A program made the position numbers and the translations under genes. The notes under the pieces were generated by a model, which had not been told where the DNA came from, did no database searches, and was given only the letters and a program-made list of their open reading frames with translations. From an uncultured Chlorobiota bacterium (GTDB lineage Bacteria > Bacteroidota > Ignavibacteria > UBA10030 > UBA6906), in assembly GCA_900696645.1 (NCBI GenBank), contig CAADGV010000006.1, forward strand, positions 62,001 to 126,000: a stretch of DNA of 64,000 nt, written 5' to 3'. Of the stretch, positions 8,675 to 18,664 are shown in pieces. How positions within the stretch are numbered: position 1 is the first letter of the stretch; each line of letters opens with the position of its first letter.

Positions 8675-11600
8675 ATGATGTTGACGAACTATCTTCTCCC
8701 TCTTCTGCTTGTTTCGGGTTCCCTGTTTGCACAACAACTGAGTCATCCCGTGATGGTTTCGCGGGATGATGCGTTTTCATCACCACGTCCGTATGTCGTG
8801 CAACCCGAAACGGTACATGTGCTGGCAGCGATGGTTCAATTTCAAATTGATAACGATGCAGGCACAAGCGGCAACGGACAGTTCGATCTTTCAACGCCTG
8901 CAAACCCGGGGCTCGATGCACCGCCGCGCAACCGGCAGTACTTTCTTGATCATCTCACATTTCTCACCAACTACTATCGCAAGGCTTCAAAAGGGAAAGT
9001 GATCATTCAGGCGACGCTTGTCGATTCGGTATTTACGCTCGGCAGCCAGATGGCTCGGTACAGTCCGCCGAAAAACGGGCCGAACACAGTCGTCGGTGAT
9101 CTTGCCCGCGATTCGTGGCTGAAGGTTGATTCCTCCGGTTTGGTGCAGGATTTCTCAGCGTATGATTGCTTTGTTGTGTTTCATGCCGGAGTCGGGAGGG
9201 ATGTTGATGTCGCGGGAACAATCGGTTACGACCCGACACCGCGCGATATCCCCTCTCTCTATCTTGGGTTGCATGCGTTCAAGGAATTTTATGGCGGAAC
9301 GTATCAGGGCATTCCGGTTCGCAACGGATTCCGCATTACGAACACCATCATCATGCCCGAAACGGAGACGCGTGAGCTTCCTGCAACACCAACCAACTTC
9401 ACGCTTACGCTGGGAATCAATGGCCTCTTGTGCGCATCGGTCGGCAATTTTCTCGGCCTGCCGGATTTGTTTGATACAAACACCGGGCGTTCGGGCATCG
9501 GCAGATTCGGTTTGATGGACGGACAGGCGATTTTCAGTTTTCGGGGCGCATTTCCTCCGGAACCCTCTGCGTGGGAAAAATACTGGCTTGGCTGGATAGA
9601 GCCGATTACTGTCCCGGCAGGGGAACAGACTGTGCGTCTCCCGGCAGTTTCGTTTGCCGATACCGTGTACCGCATCCCGATCAGCGCTTCAGAATATTTT
9701 TTGATGGAGAATAGAAACCGCGACGCTGGGCGAAACGGCCAACGTATAACAACCCGATACGGGGGTACAATTCGCCAACTGAGTGTTGCCCGCGACACAG
9801 CCGGATTTGAAGCATTTGATATTTCAGGCATCAGCGGAAACATCATTGATGTTGAGGATTTGGATTGGAGCTTGCCCGGCGGCGTGAACCGCGCCGGAAC
9901 ATTCTACGACGGCGGCATTCTCATCTGGCATATTGATGAGACGGTGATCGCTCAAGGACTTGCAACGAACGGCGTCAACGCGAATCCGAGGCGCCGCGGC
10001 GTGAATCTCATGGAAGCCGACGGGTCGCAAGATATCGGCCAGCAATACGGCCAGCTTGAGCCCGGCAGCGGCAGCGAAGAAGGCACAGCGCTCGACTTCT
10101 GGTATCTCGGCAACGAATCGCCGGTGAACAAGAATGAGTTCTCGGGCAAAACCTATCCCAACTCCAACAGCAACAGCGGAGCCAACAGCCACATCACGAT
10201 TAAAGATTTCAGTTCTCGCGGCCCGCAGATGACGGCTCGGATAATTGTGGGAGGGGTTGTGACGCCGGTTGCCGGATTCCCCAAAATTCTGCCCAACCAA
10301 ACTGCAAATATCTCGTTGGCGGTTGCAAACATTGGCGCAACGATCGGCCAGTCTATTCTTGTAACAACCACGGAAACGCCCGCAAAACGTCCCGGCGTTA
10401 CCTTCGGCAGTCTTTCACGAATCTATGCATGGAAGGTTGATGGGAGCCCGCTCTTGCGAAGCGATGGGGTGGTTGCGGAAGTTTCGTTGTCCGGTTCTTC
10501 ATTCCTCAATCTTATCGGAGCAAGGGATTTGAATGGCGACGGCTCAACCGAAATCATTACAGGAATGAGTAACGGAGACATTCGTGCATACTCCGTGAAT
10601 TCGATTTTGCTTGATAGTCTCGCGGCGCCGTTGTTCACGCAATCGGTAAGTCGCCGTTTGACAACACAACCGGTTATTTCCGATTCGATTATCGGTTTTG
10701 GGGCTGAGAACGGCAACTTCATCACGTTGCGGTTTGATGGAACGGTTGTCGATAGTACGCAACGGGCAGGTTCAACAATAACGGGACTTGCCACGAAACT
10801 GAATAGCGATGCGTTTCTCGCCGCAACCTCGGATGGTTCGCTTTTGCTTGCTCCGTCGAGAGGGGCCGTCATTCCGGCGTTGCATTTCAATATAGGAAGG
10901 CCTATTGCCGGTTCACCCGTCTCCGGTTTCGTCGGTTCAGATGAACGAATTGTATGCGCCACAACCGATGGCGCTGTGTTCATGCTCGATGCAAATCTCA
11001 GATCTGTCCCCGGATTTCCGGTCAACACCGGAGGCACGGTCATCCATTCGCCCGCCCTTGCCGATATCGACGGCGACGGGATTCGAGATATCGTTGTTTT
11101 TTCCGGCAATAAGATTCATGTGTACAATCACGCCGGTGCAACGCTTGACTATTTTCCGAAGTTGATTCCTTCGGCGCAGCCCATTACATCGTATCCCATC
11201 GTTGCAGACGTTGATGCTGATGGCGATGTCGATATTGTTGCCGTTGCGCGTGACGGACTTGTTGTTGCGTATGACAAGAGTGGCACGATGGCCTCCGGCT
11301 TTCCGCTTCAAGCTGGAACTGGAAACCAGTCTGTTGCAGCTTTCAGCTATTCGGCTCCCGGCAATCAGCTTGTTCAACAGGGATTGGTTGTTGCATCATC
11401 GGAGGACGGATCAATCGCAGGATGGTGGACGGGCAGTTCGGGTCCGGCCCAGCAACAAATGCGAGGCTCTACGTGGCTTCAATACCAACACGATGCCCAA
11501 CACACCGGCCTCGCCATTGAGCCGCTGACAGGGACGCCCCTCAGTTCTTCCTTCTTCGCTAAAGAACGTGCATACAATTGGCCCAACCCGGTGTACGATG

Positions 11601-11833
11601 GCAGAACATTCATCCGCTATTTCGTGAGCGAGAATGCAACCGTGAAGATCAGGGTTTTCGATCTTGCGGGAGATTTAGTGACGGAATTCAACGGGCCGGG
11701 TATTGCCGGAGTTGATAATGAAGTGGAATGGAATGTGCGAGATGTGCAAAGCGGAATCTATCTTGCCCGTATCGAAGCAAGCGGTCCTGGTAAAAGTGAA
11801 ACTGCAATCGTGAAAATTGCTGTTGTGAAATAA
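8675..11833 (+). CDS. Secreted M6-peptidase-like protein lacking HExxH, with FG-GAP repeats and T9SS tail
   Basis: The 1052-aa protein has a signal peptide (residues 1-19). Residues about 45-450 follow the M6 (immune inhibitor A-type) fold: DHLTFLTNYY, SRGIGRFGLMDG-like segment (actual GRSGIGRFGLMDG) and WEKYWLGWIEPI. At the zinc site, where active relatives read H-E-x-G-H before LGLPDLYD, this protein reads A254-S255-V256-G257-N258, then FLGLPDLFD. Both His ligands and the catalytic Glu are gone while the flanks are intact, so it should be proteolytically dead. Residues about 520-940 hold FG-GAP/VCBS propeller repeats (DLNGDGSTEIITG, DIDGDGIRDIVVF, DVDADGDVDIVAV). The last 80 residues form a T9SS-type C-terminal domain (NWPNPVYDGRTFI...IYLARIEA). 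Probably exported by the T9SS and used as a binding or adhesion protein. Confidence 0.82.
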   Translation: MMLTNYLLPLLLVSGSLFAQQLSHPVMVSRDDAFSSPRPYVVQPETVHVLAAMVQFQIDNDAGTSGNGQFDLSTPANPGLDAPPRNRQYFLDHLTFLTNYYRKASKGKVIIQATLVDSVFTLGSQMARYSPPKNGPNTVVGDLARDSWLKVDSSGLVQDFSAYDCFVVFHAGVGRDVDVAGTIGYDPTPRDIPSLYLGLHAFKEFYGGTYQGIPVRNGFRITNTIIMPETETRELPATPTNFTLTLGINGLLCASVGNFLGLPDLFDTNTGRSGIGRFGLMDGQAIFSFRGAFPPEPSAWEKYWLGWIEPITVPAGEQTVRLPAVSFADTVYRIPISASEYFLMENRNRDAGRNGQRITTRYGGTIRQLSVARDTAGFEAFDISGISGNIIDVEDLDWSLPGGVNRAGTFYDGGILIWHIDETVIAQGLATNGVNANPRRRGVNLMEADGSQDIGQQYGQLEPGSGSEEGTALDFWYLGNESPVNKNEFSGKTYPNSNSNSGANSHITIKDFSSRGPQMTARIIVGGVVTPVAGFPKILPNQTANISLAVANIGATIGQSILVTTTETPAKRPGVTFGSLSRIYAWKVDGSPLLRSDGVVAEVSLSGSSFLNLIGARDLNGDGSTEIITGMSNGDIRAYSVNSILLDSLAAPLFTQSVSRRLTTQPVISDSIIGFGAENGNFITLRFDGTVVDSTQRAGSTITGLATKLNSDAFLAATSDGSLLLAPSRGAVIPALHFNIGRPIAGSPVSGFVGSDERIVCATTDGAVFMLDANLRSVPGFPVNTGGTVIHSPALADIDGDGIRDIVVFSGNKIHVYNHAGATLDYFPKLIPSAQPITSYPIVADVDADGDVDIVAVARDGLVVAYDKSGTMASGFPLQAGTGNQSVAAFSYSAPGNQLVQQGLVVASSEDGSIAGWWTGSSGPAQQQMRGSTWLQYQHDAQHTGLAIEPLTGTPLSSSFFAKERAYNWPNPVYDGRTFIRYFVSENATVKIRVFDLAGDLVTEFNGPGIAGVDNEVEWNVRDVQSGIYLARIEASGPGKSETAIVKIAVVK

Positions 11834-11881
11834 GGATGTCATTAGTCATTGGTCTTTAGTCAGTAGTTATTGGTTATGTGA

Positions 11882-14800
11882 ATGAGTCGAATTTCCGGCT
11901 GTCTCATTGTCTTCTTCCTGTGTATTTCCTCCACGTTTTCTTTTGCTCAAGCGTTGGATGTCTACCATCCCGAACTTGAGTGGAAGACCATCGAAACCGA
12001 ACATTTTCTGATTCACTTTCATGAAGGGGCGGAACGATCGGGCAGGGTCGTGGCAAAGATCGCCGAAGATATCTACGGCCCTGTGACATCTCTCTACAAT
12101 CACAAACCCGATCAGAAAGTCAGCTTCATTATCAAAGACTACGACGATTATTCCAACGGCGCGGCGTACTTCTACGATAACAAGGTCGAGATCTGGGCGC
12201 CGAGCATGGACTTCGATTTCCGCGGCACGCATAACTGGCTGCGCAACGTCATCACGCATGAGTTCATACACATCGTACAAATTCAAACGACGATGAAATT
12301 CGGCAGGCGCATGCCGGGGTTCTATCTGCAATGGCTCGGCTACGAATCCGAGCGCCGCCCCGATGTGTTGTACGGCTTTCCGAATGTGATTGCTTCGTAT
12401 CCGATTTCGGGATTTCTCGTTCCCGCCTGGTTTGCAGAAGGTGTCGCCCAATACAATCGTCCGCAGTTGCGCTATGATTTTTGGGACACACACCGTGACA
12501 TGATTCTGCGTTCGTATGTGCTGCGCGACAGCATTCTCACGTGGGCACAAATGGGCGTGTTCGGGAAGACAAGTCTCGGCAACGAATCGTCCTACAATTC
12601 CGGCTTTGCTTTCGTTCATTACATTGCGCAACGATACGGCATTGACAAGCTTAACGAAATCTCGCGCAATCTCGCATCGTTCTCTGCCACAACAATCGAC
12701 GGCGCAATCGAGAAAGCGCTCGGAAAAAACGGAGAGACTGTGTACAACGAATGGCGCGATGAACTCAAACGGGATTATGCCCGGCGCGTCGCGCCGATCA
12801 GAGACAAAGTGCAGGAGGGTATTCCGTTTCTCTTTGTTGATGATGAGAAGAAATTCAAACAACTGCCTGAACCGATCGACGGCAAGCCTGTGTTTGCATT
12901 GACGCAAGGAGTCAGGGAAGCTCATCGTGACAAATGCGGACTGTTTGTTGATATGGGATTTGCAAACCGGTTTCCCTCGTTTTCTCCCGACGGAAAAAGG
13001 ATTGCGTTTGTCAGCACAATGGGCGCGCCGTACCTTGGACAGTCGCAGCTAATTGTTGCGGAGATCGGAGGGAAGTATAAAGCCGTAGTGCCGGGCGTCG
13101 GATCGGAAGTCAGTTGGTCGCCTGATGGCAACAAGCTGTATTATTCCCGCATCACGAATCGCAATCCGAATTTTTCGATGCAATCGGATTTGTATGAGTA
13201 CGACTTGACGAATGAAGATGAGAAGAGGCTGACATACGGCAAGCGTGCGATGAGCCCGAACGTGTCGCCTGACGGCAAGTCGCTGGTGTTCGTTGTTGGT
13301 GCCGACGGCACGACGAACCTTGCAACAATGAACATCGATACATCGGGCTACAAGCTGATTACGTCGTTTAAGCAGGGCGAGCAGGTGTACGCCCCGAAAT
13401 GGAGTCCGAGGGGAGATCGGATTGTCTTCGACTATTCAATACGGGATGGCCGCGATCTTGGCTGGATTCGTTCGGACGGCAGTGAAATGGAATTCTTAGT
13501 GACGGGCGACTTTGATTCACGCGGAGCAGTCTTTACGCCCGACGGTTCGGAGATTCTGTATTCATCGGACGAAACCGGAATCTTCAACATCTATTCGTGT
13601 AACCCATCGTCAGGCACATCTCAGCAAATTACCAATGTGCTCGGAGGGGCGTTCATGCCCGCAATTAACCGCGAAGGTTTGATCGTGTATTCCAACTACA
13701 CGGCAGAAGGCTACAAATTGTTCGCGCTGAACAAGTCGGGCGTGCAGCCCGTGAACACTCACTATTTGCCGCTGAACAGCAACGATAGCGCATTGCCCCA
13801 GCCCGTGTTTGACCGGATGGTTGACGTTCCTTCTGATACCTTTGACTGGCAGGCACTACGGTCGTATGACGACACGGTATTGCCGAATTCCGAGGCGAGA
13901 TCATACAAAAATGTTTTCACGAGTCTTGCATTCGTGCCGTTTGTCCGGTTCGATAACTACAATACGAAGAACAAGGCGATCGAATCGATCAAAGCCGGCG
14001 TGTACATGTTCTCCAACGAAGTTCTCGAGAAACTGAGTATGTTCGGCGGCGCTGCCTTCAATTCGAAACTTGAGCGGGATTTGTTTGTGGTATTCGAGTA
14101 TCGGGGCAGGCTTCCGCTGTTCTATCAACTCGGACTTGAGCCTGTCGCGTCGCTCGAGATGTACAACGTGACACGCAAAACAGACAATGTGTTGACGTTG
14201 CCCGACCGTCCGCCTGTTCCGATTGATGTGACGTACAATCTCACCGAGTTTGATGTTGTCTTGACCCAACCATCGCATCTTGGCTCGTTTGAGTTTCGCT
14301 ATGCGCACAGCCGCTACACATCAACTATTGAAACATTCACCACGCGTGCCGATGACACGAGTCCGACACTGCTCATTCCGGGCTCAAGCGATTTGTATTT
14401 GATAGCGAACGATCTGACGTTGAAGTGGAATCTCAGCATTCTTGCCCGTTCCAATACAATGGACATTAACCCGGTTGGCCGGAAAATCCAGTTATCAGTC
14501 AATCGCTCGCTGAACAAGTTTAACGGCGATGGAGATTATGATATCGGGCCGACGGGTCTGGTGCCGAAGTACAAGAAAGTGAATTTTACGCGTGTGGAAT
14601 TGAACTGGAAAGAACATATCCCATTCTTCTTCAAGAATCATACTCTCACGATCAAAGCCCGCGGCGGTACGATTCTGGAGAATACGGTTGACGACTTCTT
14701 TGATTTCTACATCGGAGGGTTGATCGGGATGAAGGGGTATCCGTTCTACTCTATCGGCGGAAATGAAATGGCTGTCGTCGGGCTTGAGTATCGCTTTCCG

Positions 14801-15103
14801 CTCGTTTCAAATATCGATGTACGGTTTCTGCAATTCTACTTTGACAAATTCTACGCATCATTCTATACAGACTTGGGCAACGCGTGGAGCAGCGCAAAGC
14901 CGAAGCTGAAGGAATTCAAGAGCGACGCGGGCGTTGAATTGCGTCTCGAATCGTTTTCGTGGTATGCATACCCGACCCGCATTTTCTTCAATGCGTCGTA
15001 CGGGTTCAGCGAATTTGAGAAGGATGTTCGCGGAACCCCTATCAAGTACGGGAAAGAGTGGCGGTTCTATTTCGGCGTGTTGTTCGGATTTGATTTTGAT
15101 TGA
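11882..15103 (+). CDS. Peptidase MA-like / TolB-type propeller / Omp85-like barrel fusion
   Basis: The 1073-aa protein has a signal peptide (residues 1-22). Residues 25-290 form a gluzincin of the peptidase-MA kind: H126-E127-F-I-H130 in THEFIHIVQ and a third ligand Glu186 in PAWFAEGVAQYN. Residues about 330-640 are a beta-propeller with Tol/DPP-IV-type repeats (FPSFSPDGKRIAFVS, VSWSPDGNKLYYS, APKWSPRGDRIVFD). The C-terminal 400 residues look like an outer-membrane barrel, ending with an Omp85/surface-antigen-like part (FYIGGLIGMKGYPFYSIGG, VVGLEYRFPL, FYTDLGNAW). This implies a protease head anchored by its own barrel. The gene lies 48 bases after the M6-like gene and 19 before the DUF5683 gene. 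The substrate is unknown. Confidence 0.8.
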   Translation: MSRISGCLIVFFLCISSTFSFAQALDVYHPELEWKTIETEHFLIHFHEGAERSGRVVAKIAEDIYGPVTSLYNHKPDQKVSFIIKDYDDYSNGAAYFYDNKVEIWAPSMDFDFRGTHNWLRNVITHEFIHIVQIQTTMKFGRRMPGFYLQWLGYESERRPDVLYGFPNVIASYPISGFLVPAWFAEGVAQYNRPQLRYDFWDTHRDMILRSYVLRDSILTWAQMGVFGKTSLGNESSYNSGFAFVHYIAQRYGIDKLNEISRNLASFSATTIDGAIEKALGKNGETVYNEWRDELKRDYARRVAPIRDKVQEGIPFLFVDDEKKFKQLPEPIDGKPVFALTQGVREAHRDKCGLFVDMGFANRFPSFSPDGKRIAFVSTMGAPYLGQSQLIVAEIGGKYKAVVPGVGSEVSWSPDGNKLYYSRITNRNPNFSMQSDLYEYDLTNEDEKRLTYGKRAMSPNVSPDGKSLVFVVGADGTTNLATMNIDTSGYKLITSFKQGEQVYAPKWSPRGDRIVFDYSIRDGRDLGWIRSDGSEMEFLVTGDFDSRGAVFTPDGSEILYSSDETGIFNIYSCNPSSGTSQQITNVLGGAFMPAINREGLIVYSNYTAEGYKLFALNKSGVQPVNTHYLPLNSNDSALPQPVFDRMVDVPSDTFDWQALRSYDDTVLPNSEARSYKNVFTSLAFVPFVRFDNYNTKNKAIESIKAGVYMFSNEVLEKLSMFGGAAFNSKLERDLFVVFEYRGRLPLFYQLGLEPVASLEMYNVTRKTDNVLTLPDRPPVPIDVTYNLTEFDVVLTQPSHLGSFEFRYAHSRYTSTIETFTTRADDTSPTLLIPGSSDLYLIANDLTLKWNLSILARSNTMDINPVGRKIQLSVNRSLNKFNGDGDYDIGPTGLVPKYKKVNFTRVELNWKEHIPFFFKNHTLTIKARGGTILENTVDDFFDFYIGGLIGMKGYPFYSIGGNEMAVVGLEYRFPLVSNIDVRFLQFYFDKFYASFYTDLGNAWSSAKPKLKEFKSDAGVELRLESFSWYAYPTRIFFNASYGFSEFEKDVRGTPIKYGKEWRFYFGVLFGFDFD

Positions 15104-15122
15104 GAACATGAAGGAGTCTGGA

Positions 15123-16070
15123 ATGGTGAAGTCAATAAGTGTTGCTATCCTATGCGTGTTGGTTGTTCCGGCGTTGCTGGCGGGTAGCAAGGGTAAGTCT
15201 ATTGTTTTCCTTAATCAGTCTTCACTTCAGCAGTCCTTAACAGGAAACCTCCAGATAGACTTCTTCAGTCAACGTCTAAACATTTCCGAGACAATGCAGT
15301 TGCAATCAGATTCGCAGCCTGTCGAAGTGTCGCGCAAATCGCCATGGCTTGCTGCCGGACTTTCTGCGCTGTTGCCGGGAGCCGGCGAGTTTTACGCCGA
15401 AAGCTATTGGAAAGCAGCCGCGTTTCTCGCCATTGATATTGCAGCGTGGGGACTTGCGTATCATTTTGACAAAAAAGGTGACCGGCAGACAGATTTCTTC
15501 CAGAACTACGCAAATCAGAACTGGGATCCCGAAAAATACGCGCAGTTTTCGTTTGACCATTACTTGACGACGCAGCAAAAAGATGATTTCCGGAACCGGT
15601 TGTTCCAGCCGGGCGCAACTCCTCGCGAGAGAGTGAATTGGAATGTCCTGAATGAAATGGAACGCGTCATCAGTGCGACAGCCGAGGGAAGATTCTACTC
15701 GCATACACTGCCACCCTTCGGCGATCAGCAATACTATGAACTGATCGGAAAGTACCAGCAGTTCTATCAAGGTTGGAATGATGCCGATCCTTCGCTCACA
15801 ACCTATGCGCTGATCGAAGCAAAAATCAAGAATGGCCCCACGAACTTCAAATACTACTCTCTTGAACGCGGCAAGGCAAACGATTTCTATACGACAGCAA
15901 CAACGTACGTGACGATTGCGATTGTCAATCACGTGCTCAGCGCCGTTGACGCCGCCTGGACCGCCGCCAGCTACAATCGAAACCTGCATGCGTCGGTTCG
16001 TATGCAGCAAGTTCCAACGTACCGCGGATACGCTTTGATACCTGTAGCGAGGGTTGAGTATTCGTTCTGA
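15123..16070 (+). CDS. DUF5683 domain protein, envelope-associated
   Basis: The 315-aa protein has an N-terminal signal peptide. It contains the DUF5683 core: KSPWLAAGLSALLPGAGEFYAESYWKAA is split here as SPWLAAGLSALLPGAGEFYA plus the following helix, then 'FLAIDIAAWGLAYHFDKKG' which is a membrane helix. A second hydrophobic helix (VTIAIVNHVLSAVDAAWTA) is near residue 270. Such proteins are common in Bacteroidota and Chlorobi and have no fixed function. The frame is open 63 codons further up inside the previous gene, but ATG 15123 has AAGGAG seven bases ahead and begins the signal peptide, so it is chosen. It is the last gene of the porU-side group and converges with lptG. Confidence 0.78.
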   Translation: MVKSISVAILCVLVVPALLAGSKGKSIVFLNQSSLQQSLTGNLQIDFFSQRLNISETMQLQSDSQPVEVSRKSPWLAAGLSALLPGAGEFYAESYWKAAAFLAIDIAAWGLAYHFDKKGDRQTDFFQNYANQNWDPEKYAQFSFDHYLTTQQKDDFRNRLFQPGATPRERVNWNVLNEMERVISATAEGRFYSHTLPPFGDQQYYELIGKYQQFYQGWNDADPSLTTYALIEAKIKNGPTNFKYYSLERGKANDFYTTATTYVTIAIVNHVLSAVDAAWTAASYNRNLHASVRMQQVPTYRGYALIPVARVEYSF

Positions 16071-16115
16071 GATTGGCGGCAAGAGATGAAAAGCAGGCGC
16101 AGCGATGCGCCTTTG

Positions 16116-17201
16116 CTATTTCTGCACCCTGAATGTGATATAGGCTGCACCACCGAGGAAGAGGAGATTTGCCATCCATGCAGTGAGCAGCGGATTGACG
16201 TCGCCATTGTACCCGAACACCTGGCTCACCTTCATGAAAATAAGATAGATGAAACAAATCAGCAGGCTGATTCCGAGTTGCACACCGATGCCGCCCCGGC
16301 GCTTTACCGAGGCAAAGGGAACTCCGAACAAGACAACAATCACCGACGCAAAAGGAAATGAAATCTTGCTGTGGTAATCCACCAGCCACCGAGAAACATC
16401 CTGCCCCGCCCGCCGTTGGTTTTCGATGAACTTCTCAAGTGCCCGGTACTCCATTTCATCGGGCTGTTCCTGTTTCTTCCGCAAATCTTCCGGGTCGAAA
16501 TGTATCTTCTCCAGAAAATGAATCTCGAAAGCCTCGTAATGCTCTTTATCGTCGGTAAACCATCGCCTGACGCCTGATCGCATCATCCATCGATGGCCGG
16601 TGGAGTCCCATTCCATCGTCTGTGCATCGATGCGCCCGACCAGCATTGTGCGGTTTGTGTCGTCGAAGTCCTGAATGCTAACGCGGCTTGCCGTTGAACG
16701 ATACTCGTCATAGTATCCGATGGAGAGTATGCGAGTCGGCGAATCCTGAATATAGATGTTCGCCCCTGAACCGCTGACGGTGTTCTTCAGCAGATACACA
16801 CGCTCGAGCGTGAACTTGTGTTTGTTGGCCTTGGGCACAATCCAGCCGTTGAAGTACACCGAAGCAATGCTGATGATGAATGCGACGACAAGGTAGGGGA
16901 TGACGATTCTGTACAAACTCATTCCCCCCGCTTTCATTGCCGTCAGTTCGTTCTGTGTTGACATACGGGCGGTGACGAAGAGACTTGCCAGCAACAAGGC
17001 AACCGGCATAATCAGTTTGATGATCTCCGGCATGAAATACAGGTAGTATGTAAGAATGATTTGGACGGATGCATTTCTGTCGATAAAATCATCCAGATTC
17101 TCCATCGCATCTATAACGATGAAGATAACGAGAACGGCTAACAGCGAGAAGAATGTAGTCGTGAGAAACTGCCTGACGATATATCGGTCGATCAGCTTCA
17201 T
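16116..17201 (-). CDS. lptG: LPS export permease LptG (YjgP/YjgQ family)
   Basis: The 361-aa inner-membrane protein has three N-terminal and three C-terminal membrane helices around a periplasmic jelly-roll (residues about 120-270). It begins IDRYIVRQFLTTTFFSLLAVLV, and has the cytoplasmic coupling-helix segment ARMSTQNELTAMKAGGMSLYR that touches LptB. LptF, LptG and two LptB subunits extract LPS from the inner membrane and push it to LptC/A/D. Length equals the usual 360 aa. It overlaps lptF by four bases (ATGA), so translation is coupled. The assignment of F against G rests on order and size and could be swapped. Confidence 0.88.
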   Translation of the reverse strand: MKLIDRYIVRQFLTTTFFSLLAVLVIFIVIDAMENLDDFIDRNASVQIILTYYLYFMPEIIKLIMPVALLLASLFVTARMSTQNELTAMKAGGMSLYRIVIPYLVVAFIISIASVYFNGWIVPKANKHKFTLERVYLLKNTVSGSGANIYIQDSPTRILSIGYYDEYRSTASRVSIQDFDDTNRTMLVGRIDAQTMEWDSTGHRWMMRSGVRRWFTDDKEHYEAFEIHFLEKIHFDPEDLRKKQEQPDEMEYRALEKFIENQRRAGQDVSRWLVDYHSKISFPFASVIVVLFGVPFASVKRRGGIGVQLGISLLICFIYLIFMKVSQVFGYNGDVNPLLTAWMANLLFLGGAAYITFRVQK

Positions 17202-18664
17202 TCGGCACCCTGGGCATTGTACGATGCATCATCCGGCAGGTCCTTGCGCCACCGCTTCGGAATGAGTCTTCGCATGAAGCCCCAATCGATAACCACGGCT
17301 TCTTTGCCTATGCGCAGAGTCAGATAGACTCCGATGATGCCAAGCAAGATGTTAGCGGCCCACATTCCCCAGAATGGTGAGAGGAGATTACGGTCGGCGA
17401 GTTTTTCTCCTCCAATCAGAAAAGCCCAGTACATAAGGAAAAACCCGAAACTCAGCGTTGCGGCAATGCCAAACCCGCCTCGCCGTGACATGATGCCCAG
17501 CGGCACACCCACCAGCACGAACACAATGCACGCAATCGGAATCGAGTACTTCTTATGAATCTCCACTTTGTACTGGTCGATTCTTCTGTTTTCCATGTCG
17601 ATCCGAAGCAACTCGTTTTGGACGGTCGAGCTGGTGACCCGGACACGTGTCTCGGCAGATTCGGTTCCTCTGATGGTTGTCTGAAGAAGTTGTGCAGGCA
17701 TATTGAAAGTGCCGAACTGAATTTGCCCTTCGGTCGGGGGGGCCGGCTTTGGTGGAACGAGGCCCGTGAGGAGGCGTTCCATATCTTGTATCACAAGGTT
17801 TTGGAGACCGGAGTCAAGCATTTGTCTCGACTGCTGCAGACTGTCCACTATGTGCTGCATGACGTGTGCGCTCAGTTCGCGATCGCCGCGCATCACTGTA
17901 CCTTCCTCGGTTCGCTCGAAGTCAAATCCCTGTACATCCGTTACAATGCGGTGGTTTTCAAATCGAACCCTCTTGTACTCGACCATGTTGGCAAGATTGA
18001 GTTCATGGATCTCGCCCTTATGTAAATCCATGATGAGTTTGCGTGCATCCTGCGAAAAGGAGATAGTTCCCCGCTCAGCAGTGATAACGACGTTCGAATT
18101 TGGATTCGTATAATCGTACAGGGTAATCCCTTCGAGGTCGTTGCTCCTCTCGAACGTCTTCTTCACAAGCATACTGTATCCCTGAATTTCCTGCGAGAAC
18201 AGACCTGCAACCATGCTGAATGTCGGCCGCTTGCGCCTGATATCCATCGTCAGGGTTTTAGCCCGGTGGTTCGCTTCAGGCAGCACATCATTGTTGAATA
18301 CAACAAGAATCGTCGCCAGAATTCCCGCGACCACAACCACAGGCGCCATCATCCTGTAAATGCTGACACCGCTCGCCTTCATGGCCGTAATCTCGTTCCG
18401 GGAAGAAAGATCGCCGAATGCCATCAGTACGGCAACCAATACAGACATCGGCACAGCAAGGACAAGCATCCAGGCAAGATTCAGTGTGATGAGTTCGAAG
18501 ATCGTCCACGCGCTCAATCCTTTTCCTACAAGCTGATCGATAAACTTCATCACGAATTGCAGGAGAAACAGGAACATCAGCGTGCAGACGGAGAAGAAGA
18601 ACGGCCCGATGTGGGCGCGCAGGAGGTAGAATGAAAGATGTCGCGGAAAGAGGTGAAGCTTCAT
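17198..18664 (-). CDS. lptF: LPS export permease LptF (YjgP/YjgQ family), enlarged periplasmic domain
   Basis: This 488-aa paralogue of the next gene has the same six-helix plan: HLSFYLLRAHIGPFFFSVCTL at the start, coupling segment DLSSRNEITAMKASGVSIYRM, and closing helices PIACIVFVLVGVPLGIMSRRGGF. It is about 120 residues longer than ordinary LptF. The extra length is in the periplasmic part (residues about 230-340), which contains a Gln/Ser-rich helical segment 'QHIVDSLQQSRQMLDSGLQN'. It is expected to pair with LptG in the LPS transporter. The start ATG overlaps the stop of an upstream degraded reading frame and also lies just where a predicted promoter would start transcription. Confidence 0.88.
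   Translation of the reverse strand: MKLHLFPRHLSFYLLRAHIGPFFFSVCTLMFLFLLQFVMKFIDQLVGKGLSAWTIFELITLNLAWMLVLAVPMSVLVAVLMAFGDLSSRNEITAMKASGVSIYRMMAPVVVVAGILATILVVFNNDVLPEANHRAKTLTMDIRRKRPTFSMVAGLFSQEIQGYSMLVKKTFERSNDLEGITLYDYTNPNSNVVITAERGTISFSQDARKLIMDLHKGEIHELNLANMVEYKRVRFENHRIVTDVQGFDFERTEEGTVMRGDRELSAHVMQHIVDSLQQSRQMLDSGLQNLVIQDMERLLTGLVPPKPAPPTEGQIQFGTFNMPAQLLQTTIRGTESAETRVRVTSSTVQNELLRIDMENRRIDQYKVEIHKKYSIPIACIVFVLVGVPLGIMSRRGGFGIAATLSFGFFLMYWAFLIGGEKLADRNLLSPFWGMWAANILLGIIGVYLTLRIGKEAVVIDWGFMRRLIPKRWRKDLPDDASYNAQGAE

Noticed and set aside
14934-15122. N-terminal extension of the DUF5683 gene
   Set aside because: It overlaps the end of the barrel protein; ATG 15123 has AAGGAG and begins a signal peptide.
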